Shown here in pieces: positions 59,150 to 64,000 of a stretch of DNA of 64,000 nt. The first letter of the stretch is position 1; every line of letters begins with the position of its first letter. The stretch covers positions 351,001-415,000 of the forward strand of contig OY759271.1 of NCBI GenBank assembly GCA_963662155.1. Direction: 5' to 3'. The notes beneath the pieces are model-generated. The model saw nothing but the letters and a program-made list of their open reading frames with translations. It was not told the DNA's origin and ran no database searches. The stretch comes from Lamellibrachia columna (taxonomy: Eukaryota; Annelida; Polychaeta; Sabellida; Siboglinidae). The position numbers were made by a program, and so were the translations under genes.

Positions 59150-60093
59150 GTATGCAGGCCTGATGTAGCAGAAGCATTCAAAGCAATGATAGGTGGGAAA
59201 TTTGCACCACTAATTATTCTGGATGACAAATATACCGACGTGAACTTGCTGACCAACACCTTCAACAAAATAGTGACCGACACAGCCAGCGAGATCCTTG
59301 GAAAACACCGTCGGACAAAGAAACCATGGGTCAGAGCAGACATCCTAGATTTCTGTGACAAAAGAAGGAAATTGAAAATGAGAAAATGCGATCCTGAAGG
59401 TGCAGCAAAATACAGAGAAGTAAACAGAAAGATCAAACTAGATATGAGAAGAGCAAAAGATAACTGGATAGCAGAACAATGCTGTAAAATTGAAGACAGC
59501 TTGAGCAAGAACAACAGCAAGAAGGCTTATCAAATAGTGAAAGACCTGACATCAGTGAAGAAAGGGATAACTACGACTATCCAAGACAAATCAGGGAAAT
59601 GCCTGACAGAAGAACATCAGATCCTCAATCGATGGACAGAATACTGCTCAGAACTGTACAGCCACAACCCCAACGGAGTCCCAGTAGTACTAAATTGTCC
59701 ACAGACTACTGAAGAGGACGACTGCCCCATTCTTCGTGAGGAAGCGAAGGCTGCAGTAAAGTCTCTAAAAAAAGGAAAGTCAGCTGGAATTGATAACATA
59801 CCAGCAGAACTGGTTCAAGCTGGGGGAGAAACCTTGATCACCACAGTTATAACAATCTGCAACAAGATCTGGCAGACAGGAAAATGGGTCACTCCATAGA
59901 CTCAGCCACTGATCATCACACTTCCCATGAAAGGCAACCTACAGATGTGCCAAAATTACAGAACAATCAGCCTCATCAACCACCCGAGCAAAGTCATGTT
60001 GAAGATACTACTCAACAGACACAAACCCCAGGCAGAAGAGATCATCGCTGAAGAACAAGCGAGTTTTCGAGCAGGACATAGCACCAGTGAACA
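59150..60093 (+). pseudogene. RTE-like LINE, linker and N-terminal RT
   Basis: A frame open from 59160 with PDVAEAFKAMIGGKFAPLII, EILGKHRRTKKPWV, KKAYQIVKDLTSVKKGITTT, RWTEYCSELY and KSAGIDNIPAELVQAGGETL, then a TAG (for W in the family, from memory) at 59897, and MKGNLQMCQNYRTISLINHP, EEQASFRAGHSTSEH. This is the region between endonuclease and RT and the first RT motifs of a widespread metazoan endonuclease-reverse transcriptase. It lacks the catalytic palm because the dispersed 340-bp element cuts it at 60093. The 5' side is truncated. Confidence 0.85.
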
Positions 60094-60436
60094 TTTATGC
60101 AATAACCAACACAAGTCCGATGTAGGAGAGAATTGAAACAGGCCAAATAAATGACGTTTTTTATTGCAAAGTGTACTGCTTATCACGCAGCCACTTTGGG
60201 AAGAACATTAACAGGAATGTGAGCTCCTCTAAGCGAAACCGACAGGAACTGAACACATGTACAGCCCCGTCCGGCAAGTTTCTCAGAGCCCACATTCCTA
60301 CAAGCATGACGATAACATATATACATCAAGAAGTCGTCATGAACATGTAATGCAAAGAATACAGACATTCCACTACCAATACACAAATTTAATTACAAAC
60401 AGGTGGGGCCATTTCGGCACAAGGTCACCCACAAAC
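60094..60436 (-). mobile_element. Dispersed ~340-bp element (copy E)
   Basis: Inverted relative to copy A, about 95% similar by eye. One end abuts the RTE-like LINE; the other abuts a DIRS-like RT fragment. No part of the LINE resumes beyond it, so the site may be a junction of two truncated elements rather than a simple insertion. Confidence 0.85.
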
Positions 60437-60459
60437 CTGTGACCACCCCACCACGACCT

Positions 60460-60735
60460 AACCTGTTAAGTAATTCTGATATACTTTCTAAAAGCAACTG
60501 AACTCCACTTTTGTACTGAAAGCTCAAAGATCGCACAAGCACTGGAGACCCCCATCGGAAGGACAGCATCCATGAAAAACTTACCCTTCCACTGGAAACC
60601 CAGAAGTGGTCGGTCCAGTGTTGAGACTGGAATAATCCTAAAAGCCGATTCTATGTCCACTTTAGCCGGGTTGCTGTTTGATGAGCCTAATAGCATCCTG
60701 TATAGTGTCGTACTGGATAACGGAAATTTCTGCCT
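60460..60735 (-). pseudogene. DIRS-like reverse transcriptase fragment
   Basis: Minus-strand reading AKVDIESAFRIIPVSTLDRP then LLGFQWKGKFFMDAVLPMGV and SSACAIFELSVQ. The D(I/L)ESAFRIIP, LLGFxWxGxFY and LPMGxSSxCxIFE blocks are the first RT palm motifs of DIRS-order retrotransposons (tyrosine-recombinase elements; from memory). Upstream, QYDTIQDAIRLIK is readable in another frame (about 60735-60695). The YxDD-equivalent, RNase H and recombinase are missing. Dead fragment, same strand as the Gag to its right. Confidence 0.8.
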
Positions 60736-60897
60736 AGCGCAGCTCCTATCTTGCTGTCTATTACTGCGGGGAATTCGACGTCGGACATCAAATTAGTGAC
60801 CCCTTTATATTGTTATGCTGGTAAGCCATTGAGAAGATTATGATTGTAGCCGACAAGGATATCTCTAAGTGCGTCGGGAGAGACTGGGGTAGGCATA

Positions 60898-62188
60898 CTA
60901 TCTCCTGAAAACGGCTGGTCGCGAACTGGCACTCAACGAATGGGCCACAGGGTTGCCGGTGGCTGATGTCGGTCGGGCAGGATTGGGTTTGGTTTGTTGC
61001 CTATAGCACTGTACCGCTGAATGGGGGCCGCCGCAGCGTCTACACGTGTGTGTATAGCGACAGGTGGCTGCGTTACAGACCTCCCCCCGAAGCAGGTTTT
61101 GGTGGATGGCCACTTAGCATTACCCCAGCTGGCCTTACCCGTGCTACGAAAGGGGGCCCCACTGGGTGTGGCAGCTGGGCGACTCTCGGATGCATTCATC
61201 CACAGGTACCAGCAAACCGATTCCCACCCCCAGTTGTAATCCTGACGAAGCGACCGGAATGCCTCGTCATACGACCGCCAGTCTGCACCCTTCTCATATA
61301 AAGAACGAATCGTCTGGATGTACATGAGCATGTTGTGTGATTCTGCCATGTGTTGCGGCTGAAGTAGAAAGACAGACATGTAAATTTCGAAACCCTGCAG
61401 CCATTGGTCAAATGACACAGTGCTGCTCCTTGCCCTAGGGGCGACACAGAACATGGGGGTCTCGTCGTCACTGCCTGGCCTAACTGACACAGAATAGCTT
61501 TGTGGTGAGGAGTCATGCAACAATGAGGAAATACTAACATAGTCCCCGGACCAAATCTGGGCTTTGAGCTTGTCAGACACGCGGGAATGACGGGATAGGG
61601 CTGAAGTTGCAAACGAGGCTACTAGATCTTGGGATGCCCTGGGGAGCGTGTGTACTTCATTACCTGTATGGATACCTGAAGATATGGCCTCTGGCCACGG
61701 GGCTGACCTTGGTCTTGGAACGGGGCTTGGTGGAGCGCCTGCCGCATATGATGCCACCCGACTTGATGTATGGCCGCCCTGCGGCCATAGACAAATGTTA
61801 GCCAAGGGCGGAGCGATGGGCTCCCCCCAGCAGACGCCGACATTGCCACAGGGGCCGCTATTGGAGGCGGTGCAGGTAGGGCGTTGGTCGCAGGCAGTTG
61901 TTGCAGACCACGCACCATTGCGTGGACTTCCTGCAACATCTTGTCAGAAGCTTCAAGCCGGCGCTCCATACTCGACAAGCGCTCCTCCGTTATACCTCTT
62001 CGACCCGCGGCTGCGCCCGCTACCGGACGAACGGCCTGCTGGTGAGCCGGCTCGTCGTCAAGGTGCTGCACGATGTGGCCCATTGCCGATCGTGCAACGG
62101 AAGCGCGGCTAGCCGCTGCTCGCGACCTTGTTGCCACCGGGCTGTGGCGCAGAGGTCGTCCACGACGAACATTCTTAGATGGAGCCAT
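60898..62188 (-). pseudogene. DIRS-like Gag, frameshifted
   Basis: Start chosen at ATG 62188 (MAPSKNVRRGRPLRHSPVAT); an upstream Met gives 4 more residues. Basic N-terminus, then a helical segment (EERLSSMERRLEASDKMLQE). The frame shifts between 61800 and 61622 into VSDKLKAQIWSGDYVSISSL, SFDQWLQGFEIYMSVFLLQP, YIQTIRSLYEKGADWRSYDE and SVCWYLWMNA, the conserved Gag core of DIRS-like elements (from memory). A second shift near 61000 leads to a Cys/His cluster, CNAATCRYTHTCRRCGGPHS then AVQC, a zinc-knuckle-like nucleic-acid-binding end. Strikingly GC-rich and CpG-rich for this window. Confidence 0.78.
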
Positions 62189-62269
62189 CCTGCAACACAT
62201 TGTGGAAGAGCCAATACTGAGTGAACGGCTAAACGCTTGGAAACTGCCACCACATTACTGTTAAAAGCA

Positions 62270-64000
62270 CGGTATTGGGGGCGGGGGTCACCGCCCATGA
62301 TAACCCATCAATACAAGACAGTAAACCAAGTAATTAGTGGGTCACCGCCCACGATAGTAGATCAATACAAGACAGTAACCAAGTAATTAGTGGGTCACCG
62401 CCCACGATAGTAGATCAATGCAAAATTGTAATCACAGTTATTTAGGGGGTCACCGCCCACGATAGATCACCACAAAGTGGAATCACAGTTAGTTAAGGGG
62501 TCACCGTCCCCGATAGTAGATCAATGCAAAGTTGTAATCACAGTTATTTAGGGGGTCACCGCCCATGACCGACCACCACAAAGTGGAATCACAGTTAGTT
62601 AAGGGGTCACCGCCCCCGATAGTAGATCAACGCAAAATTGTAATCACAGTTAGTTAGAGGGTCACTGCCCACGATAGTAGATCAATGCAAAGTTGTAATC
62701 ACAGTTATTTAGGGGGTCACCGCCCATGACCGACCACCACAAAGTGGAATCACAGTTAGTTAAGGGGTCACCGCCCCCGATAGTAGATCAACGCAAAATT
62801 GAAGGGGTCACCGCCCACGGTAGTAGATCAACGCAAAATTGAAGGGGTCACCGCCCACGGTAGTAGATCAACGCAAAATTGAAGGGGTCACCGCCCACGG
62901 TAGTAGATCAACGCAAAATTGAAGGGGTCACCGCCCACGGTAGTAGATCAACGCAAAATTGAAGGGGTCACCGCCCACGGTAGTACATCAACGCAAAATT
63001 GAAGGGGTCACCGCCCACGGTAGTAGATCAACGCAAAATTGTAAAGCATAGTTAGTTAGGGGGACACCGCCCACAATAGTAGATCAATGCACTGTTGTAA
63101 TCACAGTTAATTAGGGGGTCGCCGCCCGCGATAGAACATCTATGCAAGAATTGCAGTCAGTTAAGTAGGGGGACACCGCCCCCTATAAAACAGCAACGCA
63201 AAAGTGCCAGAAGTTGGGGGTCACCTCCCACGATAGCAAATAAAGTGTCATTGCAGTTGACGTTGTGTCACTGTTAATAATAGCAACACTAAATGGGATT
63301 ACAGGGGTCACCGCCCACGATGGATTACCAGAAAATGGAATCGCAGTTAGTTGTGGGGTCACCTGCCCACGATAGATCAACACAAAATGGGATCACAGTT
63401 AGGTAAGGGGTCACCACCCACGATAGTGCCAGAAGTTGGGGGTCACCTCCCACGATAGCAAATAAAGTGTCATCGCAGTTGACGTTGTGTCACTGTTAAT
63501 AATAGCAGCACTAAATGGGATTACACGGGTCACCGCACGCGATGGATCACCAGAAAATGGAATCGCAGTTAGTTGTGGGGTCACCGCCCACAATAGTAGA
63601 TCAAAGCGAAATTAAAATCACAGTTAGTTAGGGGACACCGCCCACGATAGCAGATTAATGCAAAATTATAATCACAGTTAGTTAGGGGACACCGCCCACG
63701 ATAGTAGATAAATACAAAATTATAATCACCGTTAGTTAGGGGACACCGCCCGCGATAGCAGATTAATGCAAAATTATAATCACAGTTGGTTAGGGGTCAC
63801 CGCCCCCCATAGTACGTCAATGCAAGAATTGCAACGCAGTTAAGTATGGGGTCACCGCCCACGATAGTAGATCAGTGCAAAATTATAATGACAGTTAGTT
63901 AGGGGTCACCGCCCACGATAGTAGATCAGTGCAAAATTATAATGACAGTTAGTTAGGGGTCACCGCCCACGATAGTAGATCAGTGCAAAATGATAATCAT
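62270..64000 (+). repeat. GTCACCGCCC minisatellite
   Basis: Tandem units of about 55 bp, with gggggtcaccgcccacgata followed by gtagatcaatgcaaaattgt and aatcacagttagttag, vary in length and sequence. At 62801-63040 six identical-length 40-bp units (with caacgcaaaattgaagg) form a homogenised block with one substitution seen. A longer duplication of about 230 bp is visible at 63205-63365 versus 63427-63590. The array runs out of the window. Confidence 0.93.

Noticed and set aside
61021..62264. Plus-strand ORFs opposite the DIRS-like Gag
   Set aside because: Antisense shadows of a GC-rich coding region with few stop codons; the minus strand carries the recognisable Gag blocks.

Overview
The window is eukaryotic, almost certainly metazoan, nuclear DNA. 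It is AT-rich and has spliced-type exons, metazoan retrotransposon clades (CR1/jockey-like, RTE-like and DIRS-like), a pogo-type DNA transposon, long satellite and minisatellite arrays, and (TA)n and (TG)n microsatellites. The mix would suit an aquatic invertebrate such as a mollusc, but the sequence does not fix the species. There are no bacterial operons, CRISPR arrays, rRNA or tRNA genes that I can see.

Layout. 1-18107 is a satellite with a 204-bp monomer, arranged in a 9,621-bp higher-order unit that is present once fully and once to about 17.2 kb, with very few differences. A 340-bp dispersed element sits in each copy. 18108-20122 is an inverted, truncated copy of the first 2 kb of a 5.4-kb terminal-inverted-repeat element (here 'element 2'). 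20125-22715 is a 29-bp minisatellite, partly homogenised as 58-bp dimers. 22.7-24.07 kb is a dead LINE. 26932-29985 is a 3.05-kb segment bounded by 29-bp inverted repeats.

30.4-50.9 kb is a nest of insertions. A CR1-like LINE plus about 1 kb of flanking DNA has been tandemly duplicated. The first LINE copy (30405-40806) was interrupted by a tandem-repeat element (30651-31718), by a pogo-type transposon (31806-34511), and by the 5.4-kb element 2 (34516-39934). The second LINE copy (41743-49912) was interrupted by two head-to-tail copies of a 2.28-kb TTAA-flanked element, each carrying the 5' part of a spliced Mutator-like transposase gene. One of those two copies is itself interrupted by a 5'-truncated LINE with an open 542-codon reverse-transcriptase frame (43854-45482, minus), the only long intact ORF in the window. 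The flanking DNA carries exons of a host gene on the minus strand, with further exons up to about 53.7 kb. Several of these exons hold stop codons or frameshifts, so the locus looks like a pseudogene or a decaying paralogue.

53.7-64 kb holds another dead CR1-like LINE (minus), a 34-bp minisatellite, a 183-bp (TG)n tract, a 5'-truncated RTE-like LINE, a dispersed 340-bp element, a degenerate GC-rich DIRS-like retrotransposon (Gag plus an RT fragment, minus) and a minisatellite whose units carry GTCACCGCCC.

Apart from the LINE ORF nothing here is clearly functional. The interest lies in the order of insertions, the termini of apparently uncharacterised non-autonomous elements, and sequence-level events (shared TTAA, filled and empty sites, a perfect 39-bp hairpin, repeat birth inside RT codons).
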